Part shown: piece after piece, positions 9,095 through 16,790 of the stretch | Numbering within the stretch: the first letter of the stretch is position 1 | Layout: every line of letters starts with the position of its first letter | Source: Candidatus Baltobacteraceae bacterium | GTDB taxonomy: Bacteria; Vulcanimicrobiota; Vulcanimicrobiia; Vulcanimicrobiales; Vulcanimicrobiaceae | NCBI GenBank assembly: GCA_036488875.1 | Contig: DASXGW010000013.1 | Location: forward strand, 41,281-105,280 | Direction: 5' to 3' | Length of the DNA stretch: 64,000 nt | Translations under genes and position numbers: made by a program | Notes under the pieces: model-generated | What the model was told of the DNA's origin: nothing | Database searches by the model: none | What the model saw: only the letters and a program-made list of their open reading frames with translations

Positions 9095-10234
9095 TTGACC
9101 GCGTTCGTCGCATTCCTCGTCGCGGTCAACCTGCTGTTCGCACTTCGCGGCTTCGTACTAGCCCGGCGACCCTACGATCGCGTCGAGGCGCGCGACGTTG
9201 TGTCCGTTTTGCCCACACTTTCGATCGTCGTGCCGGCTCGCAACGAAGAGCGGCAAATCGAGGAGTGCGTACGCTCGCTGCTGGCGCAGCGCCACAACGA
9301 CTTTGAAGTCGTCGTCGTCGACGATTGCTCGGACGACGCGACCCCGCAAATCCTTGCACGCCTTGCGTCTGAGGACGCGCGTTTGCGTATCGTCTGGGGT
9401 ACGGCGCTTCCCGACGGCTGGGTAGGCAAGCCATGGGCGTTGACGCAAGGCGTGCGTGAGTCGCGCGGCGCGTGGCTGCTGTTTACCGACGCCGACACCT
9501 TTCACTATCCCAATGGCGCCGCTTCCGTGCAGCGCGCTGCGATCGAACGCAATCTCGGCGCGCTGAGCGTGCTCACGGATCAAGATCTGGTGACGTTGCC
9601 GGAGCGCGCGCTCATGCCGAGCCTCTTCCTCGCTATTCTCGGCGGAACGGGGCCGATCGGCGATGTGGGCGATCCGGAAAAACCCGACGTCGCGCTGTTC
9701 AACGGGCAGTACGTCCTGGCGTCGCGCACGGCGTACGAAGCGATCGGCGGCCATGCGGCGGTGCGCAACGAGATCGCCGAGGATTTGGAGCTCGCACGCC
9801 GTTTCAAACGCGACGGACGTTTTCGGATCGCACTGACCGGATCGGAAGGCGTCGCGCACACGCGAATGTACCGGTCACTGGGCGAGATCTGGGCCGGGTT
9901 CACGAAGAACTTCGCGCTCGGCTTGCGCGAGCGCCCCGTGTGGGGAGCGATCGGCGCGTGCGCGCTGGCGTGCATCTCGCCGCTTACGCAACTTACTTTT
10001 ATCGCAGCGCTGCTGTCGGCGCGGTGGATCGACGCGGCGGTTCTCGCGGTCGCCATGGCGGCGGTTCTGGCAGTCGTCGCGTACCAAATGCGCCTCATGC
10101 GCGCGCCGGCTTCCTCGGTGCCGTGGTATCCGGTCGGCACCGCGTTCACCGTTGCGGTCTTGACCGTCTCGATCGCGCTCTTTGCGAGCGGCCGCGGCGT
10201 CGTCTGGCGAGGAAGGCGCTACGGCGCGGGCTGA
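9095..10234 (+). CDS. Family 2 glycosyltransferase, membrane associated
   Basis: 379 residues. An N-terminal membrane span (FVAFLVAVNLLFALRGFVLA) is followed by a GT-A domain: LSIVVPARNEERQIEECVRSLL, VVVDDCSDDAT, and FTDADT (DxD-like metal site), then EDLELARRFK (the ED catalytic region), and three C-terminal spans. The layout resembles GT2 enzymes such as HpnB/CruC-type transferases acting on lipid or carotenoid acceptors. That assignment is inference; no hopanoid or carotenoid genes are in view. TTG start, 2 nt after the SDR stop. Confidence 0.85.
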   Translation: MTAFVAFLVAVNLLFALRGFVLARRPYDRVEARDVVSVLPTLSIVVPARNEERQIEECVRSLLAQRHNDFEVVVVDDCSDDATPQILARLASEDARLRIVWGTALPDGWVGKPWALTQGVRESRGAWLLFTDADTFHYPNGAASVQRAAIERNLGALSVLTDQDLVTLPERALMPSLFLAILGGTGPIGDVGDPEKPDVALFNGQYVLASRTAYEAIGGHAAVRNEIAEDLELARRFKRDGRFRIALTGSEGVAHTRMYRSLGEIWAGFTKNFALGLRERPVWGAIGACALACISPLTQLTFIAALLSARWIDAAVLAVAMAAVLAVVAYQMRLMRAPASSVPWYPVGTAFTVAVLTVSIALFASGRGVVWRGRRYGAG

Positions 10235-10251
10235 TAAATCTACAAGGCCTT

Positions 10252-11589
10252 ATGGAATCGGCCCAGGAGACCCGCGTAACCATGGAAGAGATCACGGCGC
10301 TGGCAAAGCGCCGCGGTTTCATCTTTCAATCGAGCGAGATTTACGGCGGCCTCAACGGGTTCTGGGATTACGGGCCGCTCGGCGCGCTGCTCAAGCGAAA
10401 CGTGAAAAACGCCTGGTGGCGGGATACGGTCGAGCTGCGCGACGACGTCGTCGCCTTCGACTCCTCCATCATCATGCATTCCGACGTGTGGAAAGCGTCG
10501 GGTCACGTGGACGTCTTTCACGACGTGATGGTCGATTGTAAGGTCTGTAAGCACCGCTTTCGCTTGGACCATCTCAAGAATCGCGCGCAGTGCCCGGATT
10601 GCGGGAGCAAAGACTCGTTTACGGAGCCGCGCAACTTCAACCTGATGATGAAGACGTCCGTCGGGCCGATGGAAGATACGTCGGCCGTTGCGTACCTGCG
10701 TCCGGAAACCGCTCAGGGCATCTTCGTCAACTTCAAGAACGTCTATCAGACGGCGCGCAAGAAGCCGCCGTTCGGCATCGCTCAGATCGGTAAGTCCTTC
10801 CGAAACGAGATCACGCCGGGAAACTTTACCTTTCGCGTGCGTGAGTTCGAACAGGCCGAGCTCGAATATTTCGTTCCCGACGACGGGAAGGACATGGACG
10901 TCTTTCGTGAGTGGGTCGACCGGCGCAAAGCGTGGTATTCGAGCTACGGTATCAAGCCCGAGCGGCTGCGTTTCTACGAGCTCACCGATGCGGAACGTCC
11001 GCACTACGCCAAGGCCGGTATCGACGTCGAGTACCTCTTTCCGTGGGGCTGGGGCGAGCTCGAATCGATCGCGCACCGCACGACCTACGATCTCGACGCG
11101 CATATGAAGTTGTCGGGTAAGGACCTGCAGTTCTTCGACGAAGCCAGCAAGACGCATTACACGCCCCTGTTGATCGAAAGCTCGGCGGGCATGGACCGGA
11201 CGGCGCTGACGTTCCTGATCGACGCCTACGACCGCGAGAGCAGCGTCGATCCCAACGGCAAGAAAATCGAACGCACGGTGCTGCGTTTTCACCCGCAGAT
11301 CGCGCCCGTTCAAGCCGCGATCTTCTCGCTGGCTCGCAATCGCGACGATTTGGTCGAGCGCGCGCGCGGAATCGAATCGAACCTTCGCCCGCACTTCCGC
11401 ACGCAGTACGACGAAGGCAACATCGGCCAGCTCTACCGGCGGCAAGACGAGATCGGCACGCCGTTCTGCATTACCGTCGATCACCAGACGCTCGAGGACG
11501 CCGCCGTTACGGTGCGCGAGCGCGATTCGATGCGACAAGACCGGGTACAAGCCGAGCAGTTGGAACGCTACTTACGAGAGCGACTCTGA
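10252..11589 (+). CDS. glyS: Glycyl-tRNA synthetase (single-chain dimeric type)
   Basis: 445 residues. Charges tRNA-Gly; class II synthetase of the alpha2 type found in many bacteria and in archaea, not the alpha2beta2 GlyQ/GlyS type. Motifs: opening GFIFQSSEIYGGLNGFWDYGPLG, a CxxC...CxxC zinc ribbon (CKVCKHRF and CPDCGSK), RPETAQGIFVNFKN, motif 2 region GKSFRNEITPGNFTFRVREFEQAELEYF, motif 3 SAGMDRTALTFL, and a C-terminal anticodon-binding domain (QLYRRQDEIGTPFCITVD). ATG 10252 is taken; a second ATG at 10282 has the better ribosome site (AGGAGA, 10265-10270) and would give 435 residues. Confidence 0.95.
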   Translation: MESAQETRVTMEEITALAKRRGFIFQSSEIYGGLNGFWDYGPLGALLKRNVKNAWWRDTVELRDDVVAFDSSIIMHSDVWKASGHVDVFHDVMVDCKVCKHRFRLDHLKNRAQCPDCGSKDSFTEPRNFNLMMKTSVGPMEDTSAVAYLRPETAQGIFVNFKNVYQTARKKPPFGIAQIGKSFRNEITPGNFTFRVREFEQAELEYFVPDDGKDMDVFREWVDRRKAWYSSYGIKPERLRFYELTDAERPHYAKAGIDVEYLFPWGWGELESIAHRTTYDLDAHMKLSGKDLQFFDEASKTHYTPLLIESSAGMDRTALTFLIDAYDRESSVDPNGKKIERTVLRFHPQIAPVQAAIFSLARNRDDLVERARGIESNLRPHFRTQYDEGNIGQLYRRQDEIGTPFCITVDHQTLEDAAVTVRERDSMRQDRVQAEQLERYLRERL

Positions 11590-11611
11590 AGCCGTGTCCG
11601 TAGGAGCCGGT

Positions 11612-14284
11612 GTGCAGTACGTCTATTTCTTCGAGCAGGCAAACGCGATAAAGGAAGCCGCCGGAGCGGAAGCCATGCGCGACCTGCTGGGCGGCAAAGG
11701 CGCCGGCTTGGCGGAGATGACGTCGGCCGGTTTACCGGTTCCCAGCGGCTTCACGATTACCACCGAGGCGTGTCTGGAGTTCTATCGCCAGGGACGTACG
11801 TTTCCAAGCGGGCTCGGCGATCAAGTCTCCGTCGCGATGCGCGAGCTCGAGCAGCGTACCGGAAAGGGTTTCGGCTCGGTCGAAAATCCGCTGCTCGTCT
11901 CGGTGCGCAGCGGCGCGCGCGTCTCGATGCCCGGTATGATGGACACGATTCTCAATCTCGGGCTTAACGACGGCACGGTGGAGACGCTGGCGCGTTTGAC
12001 CGGCAACGAACGCTTCGCGTGGGACGCATATCGGCGATTCATCATGATGTTCGCCGACATCGTCCTGGGCGTCGACAAGGAGGCGTTTGACGAACTCATC
12101 GACGAGCGTAAGCGCGAGCTCGGCGTGGCGACCGATCCCGAAGTCGATGCCGCATCGTGGCGCGAGCTCAGCGGCCGTTTTAAAACGCTGATTCGCGAGC
12201 GGGCCGGCCGCGACTTCCCTCAGGACGTTCGCGAACAGCTCGAACTGGCCATCACCGCCGTGTTCGATTCGTGGAACTCCAAGCGCGCGATCGATTATCG
12301 CCGCTACAATAAAATTTCCGACGAGTGGGGCACCGCCGTCAGCGTGATGGAGATGGTCTTCGGAAACATGGGCGACGATTCGGGCACGGGCGTCGCGTTC
12401 ACCCGCAATCCAAATACCGGCGAGAAGATGCTGTTCGGCGAGTACCTGCGTAACGCGCAGGGCGAAGACGTCGTCGCCGGTATCCGGACGCCGGAGCGGA
12501 TCACCGATCTGAAGACGTCGCAGCCGGAAGTCTACGCGCAGTTCAAAGACATCGCTCGGCGGCTCGAGCGACACTACCACGACATGCAGGATCTGGAGTT
12601 TACCGTCGAGCGCGGTAAGCTATTCATGCTGCAGACGCGCAGCGGAAAGCGCAGCGCCGAAGCCGCCGTCAAAATTGCGCTCGACTTCGTGGCCGAGGAT
12701 ATCGTCGACCGGCGCCACGCCGTGGGTATGGTCGACGCGCAATCGCTCGATCAGCTCTTCCACGCACGAATCGATCCCAACGAACGCGTGAACGTGGCCG
12801 CCAAAGGACTCAACGCGTCGCCCGGTGCCGCGACCGGACAGGTCGTCTTTACCGCCGACGATGCGGTCGAGTGGAAAGAGCAAGGCAAGACGACGATCCT
12901 CGTTCGCACCGAGACGAATCCCGACGACGTTCACGGCATGATTGCGGCTCAAGGCATTCTCACCGCCAAAGGCGGCGCGACGTCGCACGCCGCCGTGGTG
13001 GCGCGCGGCATGGGAAAGCCCTGCGTGGCCGGCTGCGACGCTCTGCACGTCGATCGCCGCAACAAACAGGCGACGGTCGGCGAGTCGACGGTTCGCGAAG
13101 GCGATTGGATGACGATCGACGGCTCCACCGGAAACGTTTCGATGGGCAAGCTGGCGTTGATTCCGCCGCCGTCGGAGCTGCCGGAATGGCTGGCGATCTT
13201 TTTGTCGTGGGCCGACGAGCTGCGCGGTTTGCATGTGTGGGCAAACGCGGACACGCCCGAAGACGCCACGCGGGCTCGCAGTTTGGGCGCCCAGGGCATC
13301 GGGCTCTGCCGGACCGAGCACATGTTCATGCAGCAAGATCGCTTGCCGATCGTCCAGCAAATGATTCTCGCCGACTCGCGCGAGGCGCGCGACGCGGCCC
13401 TGGCTAAGCTGCTGCCGATTCAGCGCGGCGATTTCGTGGGCATCCTGCGCGCCATGGACGGATTGCCGGTGACGATTCGGCTGCTCGATCCGCCGCTGCA
13501 CGAGTTCTTACCGTCGCTCGAGCAACTGCTGGTCGAAGCGACGGAACTGCGCGTCACGCGCGGCAGCGATTCGCCGGAGTTCAAGATCAAGGATGCCGTG
13601 CTGCATCGCGTGCTGCAGCTGCACGAGCAGAACCCCATGCTCGGCTTGCGCGTGTGCCGTCTAGGGATCGTGTACCCGGAAATCTATGCCATGCAAGTTC
13701 GCGCGATCTTCGAGGCCGCGTGCGCGCTAAAGCGCGAGGGCCTCGATCCTATTCCCGAGGTGATGATACCCGGCGTCGGTACGAAAGAAGAGATGCGTGC
13801 GACGCGCGACGCCGCCAAAGCGGCCGCGGACGAGGTTCTGACCAAAGAAGGCGTTACGCTGCCTTATAAGGTCGGCACGATGATCGAGCTTCCGCGCGCG
13901 TGCGTGGTCGCAGACGAGATCGCCGAGGACGCGGAGTTCTTCTCGTTCGGCACCAACGACCTCACGCAGACGACCTATGGCTATAGCCGCGACGATGCCG
14001 AGGCGTCGTTCATCCCGGTCTACCTCGAGAAGAAGGTGCTCAAAGCCGACCCGTTCATCGTACTCGATCGGCGCGGCGTCGGAACGCTGATGCGGGAGGC
14101 GGTCATGCGCGGCCGGTCGACGCGTCCGGACATCAAGATCGGTATTTGCGGCGAGCACGGCGGCGAGCCGAGCAGCGTTGCGTTCTGCCATCAGCTCGGC
14201 CTCGACTATGTCTCCTGCTCGCCGTTTCGCGTTCCCATCGCGCGACTCGCCGCCGCACAAGCCTCAATCGGCGTTTTAGAGTAA
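11612..14284 (+). CDS. ppdK: Pyruvate, phosphate dikinase
   Basis: 890 residues. Interconverts pyruvate + ATP + Pi and phosphoenolpyruvate + AMP + PPi, serving gluconeogenesis or PPi-linked glycolysis. An N-terminal ATP-grasp domain (GGKGAGLAEMTSAGLPVPSG) is followed by the swivelling phosphohistidine domain with H459 in GGATSHAAVVAR, and the C-terminal PEP/pyruvate TIM barrel with LCRTEHMF, SFGTNDLTQTTYG and C846 in GICGEHGG. GTG 11612 was chosen because AGGAG at 11602-11606 precedes it and MQYVYFFEQ matches the family start; an in-frame GTG exists at 11594. No PPDK regulatory kinase/phosphatase gene is nearby. Confidence 0.96.
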   Translation: MQYVYFFEQANAIKEAAGAEAMRDLLGGKGAGLAEMTSAGLPVPSGFTITTEACLEFYRQGRTFPSGLGDQVSVAMRELEQRTGKGFGSVENPLLVSVRSGARVSMPGMMDTILNLGLNDGTVETLARLTGNERFAWDAYRRFIMMFADIVLGVDKEAFDELIDERKRELGVATDPEVDAASWRELSGRFKTLIRERAGRDFPQDVREQLELAITAVFDSWNSKRAIDYRRYNKISDEWGTAVSVMEMVFGNMGDDSGTGVAFTRNPNTGEKMLFGEYLRNAQGEDVVAGIRTPERITDLKTSQPEVYAQFKDIARRLERHYHDMQDLEFTVERGKLFMLQTRSGKRSAEAAVKIALDFVAEDIVDRRHAVGMVDAQSLDQLFHARIDPNERVNVAAKGLNASPGAATGQVVFTADDAVEWKEQGKTTILVRTETNPDDVHGMIAAQGILTAKGGATSHAAVVARGMGKPCVAGCDALHVDRRNKQATVGESTVREGDWMTIDGSTGNVSMGKLALIPPPSELPEWLAIFLSWADELRGLHVWANADTPEDATRARSLGAQGIGLCRTEHMFMQQDRLPIVQQMILADSREARDAALAKLLPIQRGDFVGILRAMDGLPVTIRLLDPPLHEFLPSLEQLLVEATELRVTRGSDSPEFKIKDAVLHRVLQLHEQNPMLGLRVCRLGIVYPEIYAMQVRAIFEAACALKREGLDPIPEVMIPGVGTKEEMRATRDAAKAAADEVLTKEGVTLPYKVGTMIELPRACVVADEIAEDAEFFSFGTNDLTQTTYGYSRDDAEASFIPVYLEKKVLKADPFIVLDRRGVGTLMREAVMRGRSTRPDIKIGICGEHGGEPSSVAFCHQLGLDYVSCSPFRVPIARLAAAQASIGVLE

Positions 14285-14311
14285 CGCCCTCTAGCCCTCC
14301 GGCGTTGCGGC

Positions 14312-14533
14312 GTGATTGGTCTCTCCGTGAGACCAAGGGAAGCGGTTAGGCTCCTGCTGTCCGCGGGATTCGTGGTTATACGCAAACAAGGCAGCCACGT
14401 AATTTTCGCTCATCCGGAGCATCGCGGCCAACGTTCGATGATAGTGCCGTATCACGCCGGAAGAGAACTTTCCATCGGCGTTGAAATGACCGTACGGAGA
14501 GCGATTTTGCGCGTACAAGGCAGGCCACGATGA
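14312..14533 (+). CDS. hicA: HicA-type toxin (mRNA interferase)
   Basis: 73 residues with the dsRBD-like HicA fold: VRPREAVRLLLSAGFVVIRKQGSHVIFAHP, where the histidine of GSHVIF is the usual catalytic residue, followed by MIVPYHAGRELSIG. HicA toxins cut mRNA and are neutralised by HicB. The start could be GTG 14312 or GTG 14327. The stop overlaps the ATG of hicB by 4 nt, the standard arrangement for this pair. Confidence 0.88.
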   Translation: MIGLSVRPREAVRLLLSAGFVVIRKQGSHVIFAHPEHRGQRSMIVPYHAGRELSIGVEMTVRRAILRVQGRPR

Positions 14534-14748
14534 AATACGCAGTAGTTTTTGATCCGGCAGACGATGGCTCGTGGGGCGCCGTCGTTCCAGACCTCCCGGG
14601 TTGCACGTCGGCAGGCGACACACTCGATGAAGCGCGCCTGAACGTTCGCGAAGCTATTGAGCTATGGATTGAGGTCGAGCGTGAACGTGGTCACGATGTA
14701 CCGCCACCCATTACGGTAGCCGAACCGGTCGAAGTCGGCTCCCTGTAA
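14530..14748 (+). CDS. hicB: HicB-type antitoxin
   Basis: 72 residues: MKYAVVFDPADDGSWGAVVPDLPGCTSAGDTLDEARLNVREAIELWIE is the partial RNase H-like HicB domain that blocks HicA. It is the short form, with no C-terminal ribbon-helix-helix or HTH DNA-binding domain, so autoregulation, if any, must work without it. Translation is coupled to hicA by an ATGA overlap. The stop codon directly abuts, tail to tail, that of the nitrile-hydratase-like alpha gene. Confidence 0.9.
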   Translation: MKYAVVFDPADDGSWGAVVPDLPGCTSAGDTLDEARLNVREAIELWIEVERERGHDVPPPITVAEPVEVGSL

Positions 14749-15354
14749 CTAAACCAATGCCGTGCCGATCATGCCGTTGCGCGTGACGAGCGCGGTTAGT
14801 TCGTCTTCGCTCAGACCTTCAGTGCCCGACGGGCGCGCCGGCACGACGAGGTAGCGCGTTTCGGCGGTGCTGTCCCAAACGTCGATGTCGACACTCGGGG
14901 CGAGCGTGACGTCGAACTCGGCGAGAACGCCGCGCGGATCGCGTACCGCCCGCGAACGGTACGCTTCGCTCTTGTACCATGGGGGTGAAGGCCCAAGCAG
15001 CGCGATCGGGTAGCACGAGCAGAGCGTGCAGACGACGAGATTGTGGCGCTGCTCGGTGTTCGCGACGGCGCGCAGCTTCACCGGTGCCCAATGGCTCATG
15101 TCGATTCCCAGCTCGGTTACGGCTTCGCTTGCGCCTTCGAGCAATCGCGCTTTGAACGCCGCGTCGGTCCAGGCGCGTGCGACCACGCGTTTTCCGTTGG
15201 CCGGCGACGCGCGAAGCAAAAAGTCTTCGACGATGCCGTCGAGAGCCGATTCGCGCACGAGATTTCGGCGTTCGAGTTCGGCGACGAGACGCTTGACGCG
15301 ATTGGAGACCGCGGCACTGCGTTCGTGATCGTGCGCGTGTTCGAGAGAACTCAC
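14749..15354 (-). CDS. Nitrile hydratase-like alpha subunit (cobalt-type metal site; thiocyanate hydrolase gamma homologue)
   Basis: 201 residues from a GTG that overlaps the upstream stop (GTGA). The metal-binding claw is C109-T-L-C112-S113-C114-Y in VVCTLCSCYP; threonine in the second position is characteristic of cobalt-type nitrile hydratases and of thiocyanate hydrolase gamma. WYKSEAYRSRAVRDPRGVLAEF following the claw is also conserved in the family. C112 and C114 would be oxidised to sulfinic and sulfenic acid. The enzyme hydrates nitriles to amides, or thiocyanate to carbonyl sulfide and ammonia; which one cannot be decided here. It is the last gene of a five-gene operon. Confidence 0.9.
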   Translation of the reverse strand: MSSLEHAHDHERSAAVSNRVKRLVAELERRNLVRESALDGIVEDFLLRASPANGKRVVARAWTDAAFKARLLEGASEAVTELGIDMSHWAPVKLRAVANTEQRHNLVVCTLCSCYPIALLGPSPPWYKSEAYRSRAVRDPRGVLAEFDVTLAPSVDIDVWDSTAETRYLVVPARPSGTEGLSEDELTALVTRNGMIGTALV

Positions 15355-15623
15355 GACATCCGCTCCAAATACGATTCGAAAAGGTCGGCCGAGATCGTCG
15401 CCGCCTGCGCGTCGTCGCCCCACACGTCAATGCCGGCAAAACAGACCGTGTAGAGCGTTTGCACCGCCGCCGTGCCGGCCAACGCGCGTTCGTCAGCGAA
15501 GGGATACGCGCCGATGACGCGCTCGATGCGGCCCGTTCGACCGCGCAAGTAGGCCGGCAGCCGCGTGTGCCCCTCGGGATTGTTCAGGCGCGTGCGCACG
15601 CGGTCGCCAAGGTTAAAGCTCAT
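15351..15623 (-). CDS. Nitrile hydratase beta subunit, C-terminal half as separate protein
   Basis: 90 residues matching the SH3-like barrel that forms the C-terminal half of the nitrile hydratase beta chain: FNLGDRVRTRLNNPEGHTRLPAYLRGRTGRIERVIG, then YTVCFAGIDVWGDDA and a DLFESYLE ending. In the canonical enzyme this is one chain with the N-terminal half; here the two halves are separate genes overlapping by 11 nt in different frames, and both have their own start and stop. This corresponds to the alpha subunit of thiocyanate hydrolase and to the third chain of toyocamycin nitrile hydratase. Confidence 0.87.
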   Translation of the reverse strand: MSFNLGDRVRTRLNNPEGHTRLPAYLRGRTGRIERVIGAYPFADERALAGTAAVQTLYTVCFAGIDVWGDDAQAATISADLFESYLERMS

Positions 15624-15882
15624 CGATCGCGTCTTTTTCGTGCAGCAACGTTTCGATGGCGTGGAGCCAGCGTTCGTAGTACGAGGCGCCGAGGTATTCT
15701 TGCGGGTCCATCCGTTCGATGGCGTACCGGAACTCGTCGAGCGTGTACGCTCCGCGCTCGAGCATCAGGCGGTTGATGGCAAAGACGCGGGCTTCCCACT
15801 CGTGATGGAACGGCGCACCGTCGTCGCGGGTCTCGATCGGGCCGAATCCGTGCATGCCGCCGACGTCGTTGATGCGACTCAC
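15613..15882 (-). CDS. Nitrile hydratase beta subunit, N-terminal half as separate protein
   Basis: 89 residues matching the N-terminal helical half of nitrile hydratase beta: MSRINDVGGMHGFGPI, then FHHEWEARVFAINRLMLERGAYTLDEFRYAIERMDPQEYLGASYYERWLHAIETLL. The arginine in EFRYAIERM corresponds to the conserved arginine that contacts the alpha-subunit metal claw. It equals the beta subunit of thiocyanate hydrolase. The start overlaps the SPFH gene stop by 4 nt. It is not the P14K-type activator, which lacks the HDxGGxHG-like opening. Confidence 0.88.
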   Translation of the reverse strand: MSRINDVGGMHGFGPIETRDDGAPFHHEWEARVFAINRLMLERGAYTLDEFRYAIERMDPQEYLGASYYERWLHAIETLLHEKDAIDEL

Positions 15883-16790
15883 GGTGACTTCGGCGCGTTG
15901 CCCCCTGCTATGTCGAGCAGCGCCGAGCCGTTACCCATGACCGCCGGTAGGTTCCCCGACGTCCATTTATCGCGCAGCAGCTCGATCGTTTTGAGCCGCA
16001 CGATGGCGTCGGCCAAGCGCGGATCGCCGCCGAACGAGTTGATCAGGTCGCGATTGGCTTTGGCTTGATACTGCGCGGTGACGTAGTTTTGCTGGCCTTG
16101 CACGCCTTTGGTCTGCAGCTCGATCTGTGCGCGTTGGAGTTCCTGTTGCGCGATGGCGCGCTGTTCGGAGGCGTCTTGATACTCCTTGCTCGGCACGATG
16201 TCCGTGACCGACACGAACGTGACGCGTACGCCCTGCGGTCCGAGCTCTCGCACGAGATCGTCGCGCAACTGGTCGCTGACTTCCTGGCGCTTGGCGATGA
16301 GCTGCGCGGCGGTATAGTTGGGCTCGATCGTCTTGAGCCACTGTTCGGTGCGCGGCTTGATGAGCTGGTCGAGGATGTCGTCGCGATAGCGCTGGGCGAT
16401 CTGCGACAGCATCGCATCGTCGAGCGAATAGTTGACGGTCACGTCATTGCGCTCGACCTGCTGGTCGCGCGAAAAGGCTTCGTCTTGCGACAACTGAGCC
16501 ACGACGGCCGACGTGCGCATCGTGAGAACGCCTTGCCACGGCGCTTTGAAGTTCAACCCGGGATGGAGAACGGTATTCGTGTACGCACCGAAGTTGGTTA
16601 CGACCGCGGCGTCGTTCCCGCTGACTTCCACTATCGTTCGTCCCAAAACGAGGCACGCTAAGAAGACGGCGACGCCGTAAACGACGGCGGTTATGCGCGA
16701 TCCGGCTTTTTCGCCCTGAGCTAAGTACGCCACGAAACCTCCGGCGGCGCCCAGAATAGTAGAAAGAAAGAGTACGGTGGAGCTACTCAT
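15879..16790 (-). CDS. SPFH/band-7 (prohibitin-like) membrane protein
   Basis: 303 residues. Two N-terminal membrane spans (TVLFLSTILGAAGGFVAYLA and ITAVVYGVAVFLACLVLG) are followed by a band-7 domain starting VSGNDAAVVTNFGAYTNTVLHPGLNFKAPW and a long coiled-coil-prone region (EQRAIAQQELQRAQIELQTKGVQGQQNYVTAQYQ). Such proteins form ring-like membrane scaffolds associated with proteases or microdomains. It sits inside the operon with the nitrile-hydratase-like genes, overlapping both neighbours; a functional link is unproven. Confidence 0.87.
   Translation of the reverse strand: MSSSTVLFLSTILGAAGGFVAYLAQGEKAGSRITAVVYGVAVFLACLVLGRTIVEVSGNDAAVVTNFGAYTNTVLHPGLNFKAPWQGVLTMRTSAVVAQLSQDEAFSRDQQVERNDVTVNYSLDDAMLSQIAQRYRDDILDQLIKPRTEQWLKTIEPNYTAAQLIAKRQEVSDQLRDDLVRELGPQGVRVTFVSVTDIVPSKEYQDASEQRAIAQQELQRAQIELQTKGVQGQQNYVTAQYQAKANRDLINSFGGDPRLADAIVRLKTIELLRDKWTSGNLPAVMGNGSALLDIAGGNAPKSP

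Noticed and set aside
10240..11550. 436-codon open frame on the minus strand across glyS
   Set aside because: It is antisense to a clearly conserved synthetase; the composition is Arg/Val/Asp-rich as expected for a shadow frame in GC-rich DNA, with no family motif.
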